Part shown: positions 1-4,806 of the stretch, in pieces
Position numbering within the stretch: the first letter of the stretch is position 1
Layout of the letters: every line of letters starts with the position of its first letter
Assembly (NCBI GenBank): GCA_944345045.1
Contig: CALVMI010000094.1
Coordinates: 1 to 7,375, forward strand
Direction: 5' to 3'
Source of the DNA: an uncultured Bacilli bacterium
GTDB lineage: Bacteria > Bacillota_I > Bacilli_A > RF39 > UBA660
Length of the DNA: 7,375 nucleotides
Position numbers and translations under genes: made by a program
The notes under the pieces: model-generated
What the model was told of the DNA's origin: nothing
Databases searched by the model: none
The model's input: the letters and a program-made list of their open reading frames with translations, nothing else

Positions 1-33
1 CTTTATTTATAAGACTTTTTTCTATATTTTTCT

Positions 34-60
34 AATCCCCTCTTTTTTATGGGATTTTTC
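34..60 (+). terminator. Possible weak terminator upstream of the insertion sequence
   Basis: AATCCC at 34-39 can pair with GGGATT at 51-56 around an 11-nt loop, followed by a short T run at 56-59. It could end transcription of a gene lying left of the window and so shield the insertion sequence. The stem is short, the loop large and the T run brief, so this is tentative. No coding region is visible in bases 1-152. Confidence 0.3.
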
Positions 61-77
61 TTATAGAAAATTGTCTT

Positions 78-94
78 TTTTATCTATCAAAAAA
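78..94. repeat. Left end of the insertion sequence: target repeat plus terminal inverted repeat
   Basis: TTTTAT (78-83) is the candidate left target-site copy. CTATCAAAAAA (84-94) is the left terminal inverted repeat and matches the reverse complement of 1672-1682 at 11 of 11 positions. Confidence 0.6.
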
Positions 95-154
95 TGACAT
101 TACTCGATATAATGTTTTTAGACATAAACAATAACAGAATCGAGGTAATGTCAT
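94..154 (+). promoter_or_regulatory. Hairpin that hides the transposase ribosome binding site
   Basis: Bases 94-108 pair with 139-154: ten pairs (ATGACATTAC with GTAATGTCAT), one bulged G at 144, then five more pairs. The right arm contains the Shine-Dalgarno GAGG (142-145) and the first two bases of the start codon (ATG at 153-155), so translation should be blocked when the stem forms. A TATAAT box at 108-113 at the loop edge would start transcripts near 120, and those lack the left arm. Only read-through RNA from outside would fold. The pairing is seen directly; the regulatory reading follows the known strategy of IS10 and IS50. Confidence 0.65.
108..113 (+). promoter_or_regulatory. Candidate -10 box of the transposase promoter
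   Basis: A perfect TATAAT lies 40 bp before the transposase start codon. The -35 region is poor: CTATCA at 84-89, with an 18-bp spacer, matches the consensus at 3 of 6 positions and falls within the terminal inverted repeat. A weak promoter suits a transposase. Confidence 0.5.
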
Positions 155-1586
155 GTCTAAAATTATATCAGTTATTATTACTTTTTTAAATAGAATTAAT
201 AAATTTATTTGGAAAATTATCTTTTTTCTTTCCAATTTTATTAAACCTGATGAAATTAAGCATCTTGATGATAAGCCAGAGGACGTTAAATATCGTTTGT
301 TTCATGTCGATGAACCAGCAATTATTGAACCTTTTATTAAAATAGAACATAAGGATTATAAACAACTTATCAAAGATAATAACATCAAACCTATTAAACG
401 TCGTAATGGCAAAGATATCGCTATTGATGTTCACTGTCCTTGCTGTGGTGCTCCTAAAGATTATCTTTACGATAATACTGGTAAGCAAAATCAGTTTGAA
501 TGCAAAGTTTGTTCTTTTATTTTTTCTACTAATCCCAATAAAGAAAAAGATGTTATCTTAAAATGCCCTCACTGCAAACATCAACTGGACTCATATCATC
601 ATCGCGAAGACTTTGATGTTTACCGTTGTAGAAACGACAAATGCCCTTATTATCTTAAAAACAAATCTTCTTTAAATGCTCATGACCTTAAGCTTTATAA
701 AGAACATCCAGAAAAGATTAAACTTCGTTACATCTATCGTAAATTTAATATTGACTTTCCTACTTTACAAAAAGATTATCGTAAGTTTGTTCAGTCTCCT
801 ATTGATTTATCGAAAGCTTATTCCTCTCAATATATCATTGGCCTTTGTCTTACTTATCATGTGAATTATGGGCTCTCTTATCGTCAAACAGCTTCTATTT
901 TACAAGATGTTCATGAAGTTTCTATTTCTTATAAAACAGTTGAAAATTATTGTAAAGCCGCTTCTTCTATTGTTCATCCTTTATTAGAGTTCTATCCTTA
1001 TGAACTTTCTGATACCATTGCTGCTGATGAAACCTACATTAAAGTTCTTGGTAAGACAAATTATGTTTTCTTCTGGTTTGATGCCATCAAGAAGATTGTT
1101 ACTTCTTATAGAGTTTACGATAAACGTGATTCTTTATCCTCTATTAAAGCTGCTTTTTCTACTTTAATTAAATATGATAAACTACCAGATTCTCTTAAAG
1201 TTATTTCTGACGGCAATCCCATTTATAATGTTGCTGTAGAGTATTGGTCTCAATATGGCTTTCCCTTTAAACTTTATCAGGTTATTGGACTTACAAATCA
1301 AGATGATACTTCTAAAGAATATAGAAGTCAAAAGCAAATCATTGAACGTTTTAATCGCACCTTAAAGTATTACTATCGTCCTAAAGGTGGTTTTACTTCT
1401 CTTGATAATGCCAACTCTTACATGGTCTTATTTGCTACTTACAATAACTTTTTAAGACCTAACAAAGCTCTTGAATGGAAGACTCCTGTACAACTTGATG
1501 AACTAAACGGCATTTCCAACATGCCTAATAAATGGATTGAACTATTAAATCTTGGTTATGCCTATTCTGATCTTTATGTTAAGTAA
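153..1586 (+). CDS. DDE transposase with N-terminal zinc-ribbon motifs
   Basis: This 477-aa protein should cut and join the ends of the surrounding insertion sequence. The C-terminal half has an RNase H-type catalytic layout: D292 in ADETYI, D353 in ISDGNP and E398 in IIERFNRTLK, a spacing of D-61-D-44-E. Residues about 236-268 look like a helix-turn-helix (GLSYRQTASIL then SYKTVENYC). The N-terminal third holds four cysteine pairs (C95/C98, C117/C120, C138/C141, C159/C164) that look like two zinc ribbons for DNA binding. Residues 1-30 are unusually hydrophobic and basic for a transposase. The start ATG has GAGG 7 bp upstream, and there is no later in-frame ATG before the catalytic domain. 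The reading frame is intact. The DDE fold recalls IS6/IS240 or rve-type enzymes, but the exact family is not certain. Confidence 0.9.
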   Translation: MSKIISVIITFLNRINKFIWKIIFFLSNFIKPDEIKHLDDKPEDVKYRLFHVDEPAIIEPFIKIEHKDYKQLIKDNNIKPIKRRNGKDIAIDVHCPCCGAPKDYLYDNTGKQNQFECKVCSFIFSTNPNKEKDVILKCPHCKHQLDSYHHREDFDVYRCRNDKCPYYLKNKSSLNAHDLKLYKEHPEKIKLRYIYRKFNIDFPTLQKDYRKFVQSPIDLSKAYSSQYIIGLCLTYHVNYGLSYRQTASILQDVHEVSISYKTVENYCKAASSIVHPLLEFYPYELSDTIAADETYIKVLGKTNYVFFWFDAIKKIVTSYRVYDKRDSLSSIKAAFSTLIKYDKLPDSLKVISDGNPIYNVAVEYWSQYGFPFKLYQVIGLTNQDDTSKEYRSQKQIIERFNRTLKYYYRPKGGFTSLDNANSYMVLFATYNNFLRPNKALEWKTPVQLDELNGISNMPNKWIELLNLGYAYSDLYVK

Positions 1587-1671
1587 TTTTTTTTAAAAAA
1601 TATCTATCTTAACTTATTTTCATCATGTCTTTTTTTATTCATTCTATTTTCAAAGATCATTTTTCCTATCT

Positions 1672-1688
1672 TTTTTTGATAGTTTTAT
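1672..1688. repeat. Right end of the insertion sequence: terminal inverted repeat plus target repeat
   Basis: TTTTTTGATAG (1672-1682) is the right terminal inverted repeat and TTTTAT (1683-1688) the matching flank copy. The end also forms a small local hairpin, CTATC (1666-1670) with GATAG (1678-1682). Confidence 0.6.
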
Positions 1689-1889
1689 ATCAAGATTTCC
1701 ACCTAAATATCTGCTTATTTTAGTGTATCTTGTTTTCCATAAAACTTTTCACACTATCCCTATTTTTATTATTCAAAACATAGAAACCTATGCTGTATAG
1801 TCGACTAAACATATAAAATACTTGGTTTTTATTATAAATTTATCTCACTAAAATGTCAACGAAAAGCACACATTTTCCCCGAAAAAGTG
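1689..1889. other. Non-coding stretch between the insertion sequence and the Xre gene
   Basis: No coding frame is visible here. It contains a small hairpin (CATAG 1779-1783 with CTATG 1788-1792), a perfect 10-bp palindrome TAGTCGACTA (1798-1807) and the motif TGTCAACGAAAAG starting at 1854. The latter resembles, in inverted orientation, bases around 2549-2560. No clear promoter was found. Confidence 0.5.
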
Positions 1890-1947
1890 GCTACTAGCCT
1901 ATGTATAAATAATACTTTTTAACGGACAATATTTGTAGGCTGGTGGT
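1890..1947 (+). promoter_or_regulatory. Leader hairpin covering the ribosome binding site of the first Xre gene
   Basis: Bases 1890-1903 (GCTACTAGCCTATG) pair without a break with 1934-1947 (TTGTAGGCTGGTGG and one T). This makes a 14-bp stem with nine Watson-Crick and five G-U pairs and a 30-nt loop. The right arm contains the Shine-Dalgarno GGTGG (1942-1946). The G-U pairs work only in plus-strand RNA, the sense of the gene. The AT-rich loop holds TATAAA (1904-1909), a possible -10 box without a good -35. Confidence 0.5.
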
Positions 1948-1951
1948 ACAT

Positions 1952-2203
1952 ATGAAAGAAACGTCTTTTCTTCATGATGATGAATATTATTACCAAATCA
2001 TTCGTCAAAATATAAAAAAGATACGTTTGCAAAAAAAATTAACTCAGCAAGATTTAGCAGATATGATAGGCATGTCTCGAGAATATATTTGTGATATTGA
2101 AAATGAAAAACGAAAGAAACATGTTACTATCGCTGTCTTAGGAAGAATTGCAGATGCTTTGAATATAGATATACGAGATTTCTTCAAAACATCTGCTCAA
2201 TAA
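1952..2203 (+). CDS. Small Xre-family helix-turn-helix transcriptional regulator
   Basis: This 83-aa protein is almost entirely one HTH_3 (Xre/Cro) DNA-binding domain. It runs from about residue 19 to 77, with the recognition part TQQDLADMIGMSREYICDIE at 31-50. The first 18 residues form an acidic and aromatic tail (HDDEYYYQ). Such proteins usually bind palindromic operators as dimers and often repress their own gene; the target is unknown here. The ATG at 1952 is preferred over an in-frame GTG at 1943 because GGTGG (1942-1946) lies 5 bp before it and would overlap the GTG. The gene ends in a strong terminator and converges on the 53-aa minus-strand gene. The TGACAT palindrome at 2434-2448 is a possible operator, but nothing links it directly to this protein. 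Confidence 0.85.
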   Translation: MKETSFLHDDEYYYQIIRQNIKKIRLQKKLTQQDLADMIGMSREYICDIENEKRKKHVTIAVLGRIADALNIDIRDFFKTSAQ

Positions 2204-2230
2204 TAGTGTAATTATTGCACTATTTTTTCT
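2202..2230 (+). terminator. Rho-independent terminator of the first Xre gene
   Basis: AATAGTG (2202-2208) pairs with CACTATT (2218-2224). The stem extends inward by one G-U and two A-U pairs to a TTA loop, then runs into T residues (2225-2228, C, more T). It overlaps the Xre stop codon on the left and the stop codon of the opposing 53-aa gene (2220-2222) on the right. In the minus direction no T run follows, so it should act on the plus strand only. Confidence 0.8.
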
Positions 2231-2381
2231 TTTCTTGAGTATCATTTATAGTTACCATCAGTTTTCCTTTTGAGTTTTTTATAACAATAGAAGCCTCTGG
2301 ATGATCTGTTGAGCTAATCATAACTATCCCATTCAAATCAAGAGAAATTTGTCTTTCTGTTGGTTTTTTTATATCTGCCAT
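2220..2381 (-). CDS. 53-aa protein of unknown function
   Basis: I do not recognise this protein. The frame runs from ATG at 2379-2381 to TAG at 2220-2222 and encodes 53 residues beginning MADIKKPTER. The middle (QISLDLNGIVMISS, ASIVIKN, GKLMVTIND) alternates hydrophobic residues like three beta-strands, and the end is lysine-rich (QEKKK). There is no membrane segment or signal peptide. A strong ribosome binding site, AAGGTG (2388-2393), sits 6 bp before the ATG, which is the main reason to call it real. A possible -10 box, TAGAAT (2400-2405 read on the minus strand), would give a leader of under 20 nt. It converges on the Xre gene with the terminator between them. A paired role with that regulator is possible but is only inference. 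Confidence 0.6.
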   Translation of the reverse strand: MADIKKPTERQISLDLNGIVMISSTDHPEASIVIKNSKGKLMVTINDTQEKKK

Positions 2382-2399
2382 TTTAATCACCTTGTCTCT

Positions 2400-2448
2400 A
2401 TTCTAGTATGTTCCATTTTCCTTTTTATAATCGTGACATATCATGTCA
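2400..2448 (-). promoter_or_regulatory. Possible promoter and operator of the 53-aa gene
   Basis: TGACAT-ATC-ATGTCA (2434-2448) is a perfect inverted repeat with 6-bp arms and a 3-bp centre, a typical operator shape. On the minus strand it lies upstream of the candidate -10 TAGAAT (2400-2405) and next to TTATAA (2424-2429), an alternative -10. No good -35 was found, so the exact promoter is unclear. Confidence 0.4.
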
Positions 2449-2483
2449 TCGTTATATCATCTTTATCTTTTTTCTTAAACCAT

Positions 2484-2512
2484 AAAAAAATTACCATAGT
2501 TTCCTATGATAA
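2484..2512 (-). terminator. Minus-strand rho-independent terminator with GAAA loop
   Basis: Read on the minus strand, TTATCATAG (2512-2504) pairs with CTATGGTAA (2499-2491), with one G-U pair, around a GAAA tetraloop and followed by seven T (2490-2484). It would stop transcripts coming from the 253-aa membrane-protein gene before they reach the 53-aa gene. A competing stem (ATGATA 2521-2516 with TATCAT 2511-2506) shares its left arm and could prevent it from forming. Confidence 0.7.
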
Positions 2513-2526
2513 TTCTATCATGATAA

Positions 2527-2536
2527 CCCCCCCCCC
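2527..2536. repeat. Homopolymer of ten C
   Basis: Ten consecutive C residues stand out in very AT-rich DNA. Such tracts slip easily in replication and also cause sequencing-length errors. The tract lies between the minus-strand terminator and a patch of insertion-sequence-like motifs, and no coding frame crosses it. Confidence 0.9.
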
Positions 2537-2640
2537 ATGTCAATTTACGTTTTGTTGACGCTAAGTTGTAAATTCTGCAGTGGTAAACTAAATGTAGACA
2601 ATGAGAGGATTATGTAGACAGTGTGTTTTATGAAGCATAT
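2537..2640. repeat. Patch of repeated motifs, possibly a decayed insertion-sequence end
   Basis: TGTCAA (2538-2543) and TTGACG (2555-2560) form an imperfect inverted pair. ATGTAGACA occurs twice, exactly 20 bp apart (2592-2600 and 2612-2620). Clusters of GTCAA-type repeats are known from the ends of IS21-family elements. No transposase remnant is visible beside it, so this is a resemblance only. The rest of the gene-free stretch, up to 2760, is plain AT-rich sequence downstream of the 253-aa gene in which I see nothing else. Confidence 0.35.
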
Positions 2641-2760
2641 AATTAAAAATATTAAATTATAATCTTAATGCTTTCTTTCTTTAATAGTTTTCAATATAAC
2701 AAGAACACTATAACCGTTTCAAAATATTTACTTTCTAACACATTAAACTTTTCATATTGC

Positions 2761-3522
2761 TCATAAAGCTAAAATATTTTTGCCGTCGTTTACTACGCCA
2801 AAAGAAATTATTCCTTTAATTCCTTTGTACTTTAGGTTGACTTTTATAACATAAACATTTGGATTTGTAATGTACGGAGTTAAATCAGTTAGAAATGATC
2901 CATTATATATTGTAGTATACTCTTCATATGGTCTAGTAATCATACTATTTTCACCTATATAATATGAACGAGACAAATGATCGTTACCTAACGAATATGT
3001 ATATTTCTCATCATAATCATATTGTAAAATTTGCATACTGGTATAAGATGTGTCGTGATTTTCATATTTAGAATCAGTTTTTTTATTACAAGAAATCGGA
3101 ATTTTTTGATCATTGCCCGAGAGAAAGCAGGTATATGATTTTATACTTAATAAATAGGATTCTCCATTAATAACATTGTTTTTTTCCAGTTCTTTAGAAA
3201 AAAAAGTTCCTGAATTTCCGTTTTGTATTACAAATATAATTGGTATAATCGTAGTATTATAAATTTTTTCATTCACGCTTAATTCACGATCATTTATTTG
3301 AACTTCATAAAGCCGCAACTTTCTTTTAGCAACAAACATGTGACTAAATGGACCATAAAGAATTAAAAACCAAAAAAGCGTGATAAAAATCAAAAGCCAA
3401 AAAATTCTTTTTTTTCTTTGTTTTTTTATATATTCTACTGTTTCAACTGAAGAAACAAGATAATCATTCAAAGCTTCTTTTTGCTCTTCTTCAGTTCCCT
3501 TATCATCAAACCTCATATTCAT
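2761..3522 (-). CDS. Single-pass membrane protein of unknown function
   Basis: I do not recognise this protein (253 aa from ATG at 3520-3522). The N-terminus is acidic and short. A basic patch KKQRKKR (about 33-39) precedes one hydrophobic membrane segment (about 40-58, IFWLLIFITLFWFLILYG), so by the positive-inside rule the N-terminus is cytoplasmic and the remaining roughly 190 residues lie outside. That outer part is rich in Tyr, Asn and beta-type stretches and has only two cysteines (C132, C145), which could form a disulfide. Start choice is uncertain: a GTG at 3528 and an ATG at 3516 are in frame, with AAGGA (3533-3537) and AGGTG (3526-3530) as possible binding sites. The gene is divergent from the 75-aa Xre regulator and ends in TGA at 2761-2763. 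A surface or sensor role is only a guess. Confidence 0.75.
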   Translation of the reverse strand: MNMRFDDKGTEEEQKEALNDYLVSSVETVEYIKKQRKKRIFWLLIFITLFWFLILYGPFSHMFVAKRKLRLYEVQINDRELSVNEKIYNTTIIPIIFVIQNGNSGTFFSKELEKNNVINGESYLLSIKSYTCFLSGNDQKIPISCNKKTDSKYENHDTSYTSMQILQYDYDEKYTYSLGNDHLSRSYYIGENSMITRPYEEYTTIYNGSFLTDLTPYITNPNVYVIKVNLKYKGIKGIISFGVVNDGKNILAL

Positions 3523-3546
3523 AAACACCTTTTCCTTCTCATATTT

Positions 3547-3566
3547 ATCATAGCATACTTAAGTAT
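3547..3566 (-). promoter_or_regulatory. Candidate promoter and operator of the membrane-protein gene
   Basis: On the minus strand TATGAT (3552-3547) is preceded by TGC, giving an extended -10 element that needs no strong -35. Immediately upstream is the perfect 12-bp palindrome ATACTTAAGTAT (3555-3566), placed where a bound repressor would block RNA polymerase. The divergent Xre regulator is an obvious candidate binder, by inference only. Confidence 0.45.
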
Positions 3567-3644
3567 ATTTTTATTATAAAACTTTAAAATTTATCTTGCC
3601 TTGAGTAATTATTTACTTTTTGAACAATTAATTTTCTTTTTTAT

Positions 3645-3703
3645 CATGACATTTCATACCGTGTTCATGCATAAAATAATATGACAAAATATGACTAGGT
3701 GGT
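3645..3703 (+). promoter_or_regulatory. Upstream region of the second Xre gene with repeats and ribosome binding site
   Basis: An imperfect inverted repeat is formed by CATGACA (3645-3651) and TGTTCATG (3662-3669). AATATGAC then occurs twice exactly 10 bp apart (3678-3685 and 3688-3695), one helical turn, which suits a bound regulator. The Shine-Dalgarno AGGTGGT (3697-3703) lies 5 bp before the ATG. No convincing -35/-10 pair was found. Confidence 0.35.
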
Positions 3704-3708
3704 AAAAT

Positions 3709-3936
3709 ATGATAAAGGAATGCAGAATCAAAAAAGGATACACTCAAGAGCAATTGGCTGAAATTTTAAATATGTCTACAAGACAAATTCAACGAATTGA
3801 AAAAAACGAAGAAAATACAACAATTAAAACCCTAAAAAGATTACGTAAAATACTAGAAATACCAGATCAAGTTATGGTTCAAGTCTTCTATTCTAAAGAA
3901 GAATTAGAACATGAAAAAACTTCTATTTTATTATAG
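3709..3936 (+). CDS. Small Xre-family helix-turn-helix regulator
   Basis: This 75-aa protein is a bare HTH_3 (Xre/Cro) domain (about residues 1-58) with the core TQEQLAEILNMSTRQIQRIE at 12-31. A charged C-terminal extension follows (YSKEELEHEKTSILL). It should bind DNA as a dimer; partners and targets are unknown. The start has AGGTGGT 5 bp upstream and the domain begins at residue 1, so nothing is missing. The gene is divergent from the membrane-protein gene with about 185 bp of shared regulatory DNA, the usual layout of a regulator and its target. At its 3' end it converges on recO and the two stop codons overlap by 6 bp. Its domain is not a close copy of the Xre protein at 1952-2203. Confidence 0.85.
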   Translation: MIKECRIKKGYTQEQLAEILNMSTRQIQRIEKNEENTTIKTLKRLRKILEIPDQVMVQVFYSKEELEHEKTSILL

Positions 3937-3951
3937 AGGTTTTATTTTTTT
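3914..3951. terminator. Bidirectional terminator between the second Xre gene and recO
   Basis: AAAACTTCTAT (3916-3926) pairs with ATAGAGGTTTT (3933-3943), with one G-U pair and a 6-nt loop. Plus-strand RNA continues into a T run at 3945-3951; minus-strand RNA ends in six T at 3914-3919. Both stop codons (recO TAA 3931-3933, Xre TAG 3934-3936) lie inside it, so one structure ends both convergent units. Confidence 0.75.
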
Positions 3952-4662
3952 AAGAAATTCTTTACTTTGAAAGTAAATTCCTGTGTATCTAGAATAATAA
4001 GTTGAAAGAAAAAGTTCTATTTCCTTTTTAATTTCTTCTTTAATATTTAATTTTGTTATTTTAGCAATATCTATATACTGAAAAAGTCGCAGTAACTTAA
4101 TAGTTTCTGGATGATATCTTTTTTCATTGCGATAGCATTTTTTACACAAAAGTCCACCCTGATCTGCATCTATCGTGACAATTTCTTTTTGGCTTCCACA
4201 ATTAATACAAGCATCTAAGGACAAACCTACTCCTAACATAGGTAAGCATTTCACTTCTAAAATACTAGATAATACGGCTGGATCAAATCCTTCATTAGTT
4301 TTCAAAATAACAGCTTGTAAAAGTCCAAATAAATATGGACTGTGACTTTCCTTATAAACTTGACTTACAAAATCAGCAAAATAATTCACGTAACTTAAAA
4401 GCGTTAAATCTTCATGAATTTTAAACAAAGGATCAATAATATCTACATCTTTTAAAATAGAGATTTTATCCTCTTTATAATACAAATAAAAATAGCCATA
4501 AGTATATGGAAGCGTTAAAGCTCTTAAAGGACTTTTTAAAGATTTCACGCCCTTCCCCATTACACTTATTAAGCCATGTTCTTTTGTGAAAATTTTAAGG
4601 ATAAGTGACGTCTCACGATAATCTACACTACTAACAATAAAACCCGTCACTTTCTCCAACAT
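3931..4662 (-). CDS. recO: DNA repair protein RecO
   Basis: RecO loads RecA onto single-stranded DNA coated with SSB, together with RecR, in the RecF recombination pathway. This 243-aa protein has the family layout: an N-terminal OB-fold (about 1-80, opening with VTGFIVSSVDYRETSLILKI and GLISVMGKGVK), a helical middle, and a zinc finger with CINC (C152, C155) and CKKC (C173, C176). The length is close to normal for RecO (about 240-255). The ATG at 4660-4662 lies one base after the stop codon of the upstream 28-aa yqzL, so it is probably translationally coupled, with GTGG inside the end of yqzL as the likely binding site. It is the last gene of the operon. In Bacillus subtilis glyQS follows; here the operon stops at a terminator. 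Confidence 0.95.
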   Translation of the reverse strand: MLEKVTGFIVSSVDYRETSLILKIFTKEHGLISVMGKGVKSLKSPLRALTLPYTYGYFYLYYKEDKISILKDVDIIDPLFKIHEDLTLLSYVNYFADFVSQVYKESHSPYLFGLLQAVILKTNEGFDPAVLSSILEVKCLPMLGVGLSLDACINCGSQKEIVTIDADQGGLLCKKCYRNEKRYHPETIKLLRLFQYIDIAKITKLNIKEEIKKEIELFLSTYYSRYTGIYFQSKEFLKKIKPL

Positions 4663-4663
4663 A

Positions 4664-4750
4664 TTATTCCACTTCTTTTCCCTTATATTTTAAATAATAC
4701 TCAATCTTTCCTGTTTCTTTAAATTTTTTCCAAGCTTCTTTCTTATCCAT
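4664..4750 (-). CDS. yqzL: YqzL-like small protein
   Basis: A 28-codon frame from ATG (4748-4750) to TAA (4664-4666) lies exactly where yqzL sits in many Firmicutes, between era and recO. It carries the family pattern of W, F, TG, I, YL and YK: residues W7, F10, T13-G14, I16, Y19-L20 and Y22-K23. The protein is shorter than the Bacillus YqzL (about 47 residues) and very lysine-rich. Its function is unknown in general. It follows era by 56 bp and precedes recO by 1 bp. A modest purine-rich binding site (GAGAGTG) lies a few bases upstream. Confidence 0.75.
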   Translation of the reverse strand: MDKKEAWKKFKETGKIEYYLKYKGKEVE

Positions 4751-4806
4751 ATCTTTCACTCTCTTTCTATTTTTATCATGGGAGAGTTTAAAAGATTTTA
4801 TTCATT

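Larger units (their letters stand above)
84..1682 (+). mobile_element. Insertion sequence of about 1.6 kb with one DDE transposase
   Basis: The element is bounded by CTATCAAAAAA (84-94) and its exact reverse complement TTTTTTGATAG (1672-1682). It is flanked directly by TTTTAT on both sides (78-83 and 1683-1688), which fits a 6-bp target duplication. The transposase fills most of the inside, leaving 69 bp on the left and 96 bp on the right, a normal layout for an insertion sequence. Beyond the 11-bp core the ends still match loosely. The ends are AT-rich, so a chance match is possible. Intact ends and an intact open frame suggest a recent or active insertion. The family was not identified; the catalytic domain recalls the IS6/IS240 type but with a wider D-to-E spacing. 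Confidence 0.65.

Noticed and set aside
186..488. Minus-strand open frame of about 100 codons inside the transposase
   Set aside because: It is antisense to a well-supported transposase, has no family motif, and its composition is the mirror of the coding strand.
1578..1613. Inverted repeat GTTAAG/CTTAAC after the transposase as a terminator
   Set aside because: The stem is only 6 bp around a long loop and is followed by a broken T run; too weak to call.
1952..2381. Toxin-antitoxin pair made of the Xre protein and the 53-aa protein
   Set aside because: The genes are convergent rather than in one operon, and the small protein shows no toxin motif.
2349..2558. Plus-strand open frame of about 69 codons
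   Set aside because: It runs through the 53-aa gene's promoter, a terminator and the ten-C tract, has no good ribosome binding site, and its product looks like translated AT-rich spacer.
2761..2775. UGA read as tryptophan, as in some Mollicutes
   Set aside because: Core genes use TGG for tryptophan (for example the conserved NWRE of Era) and no frame needs TGA read-through.
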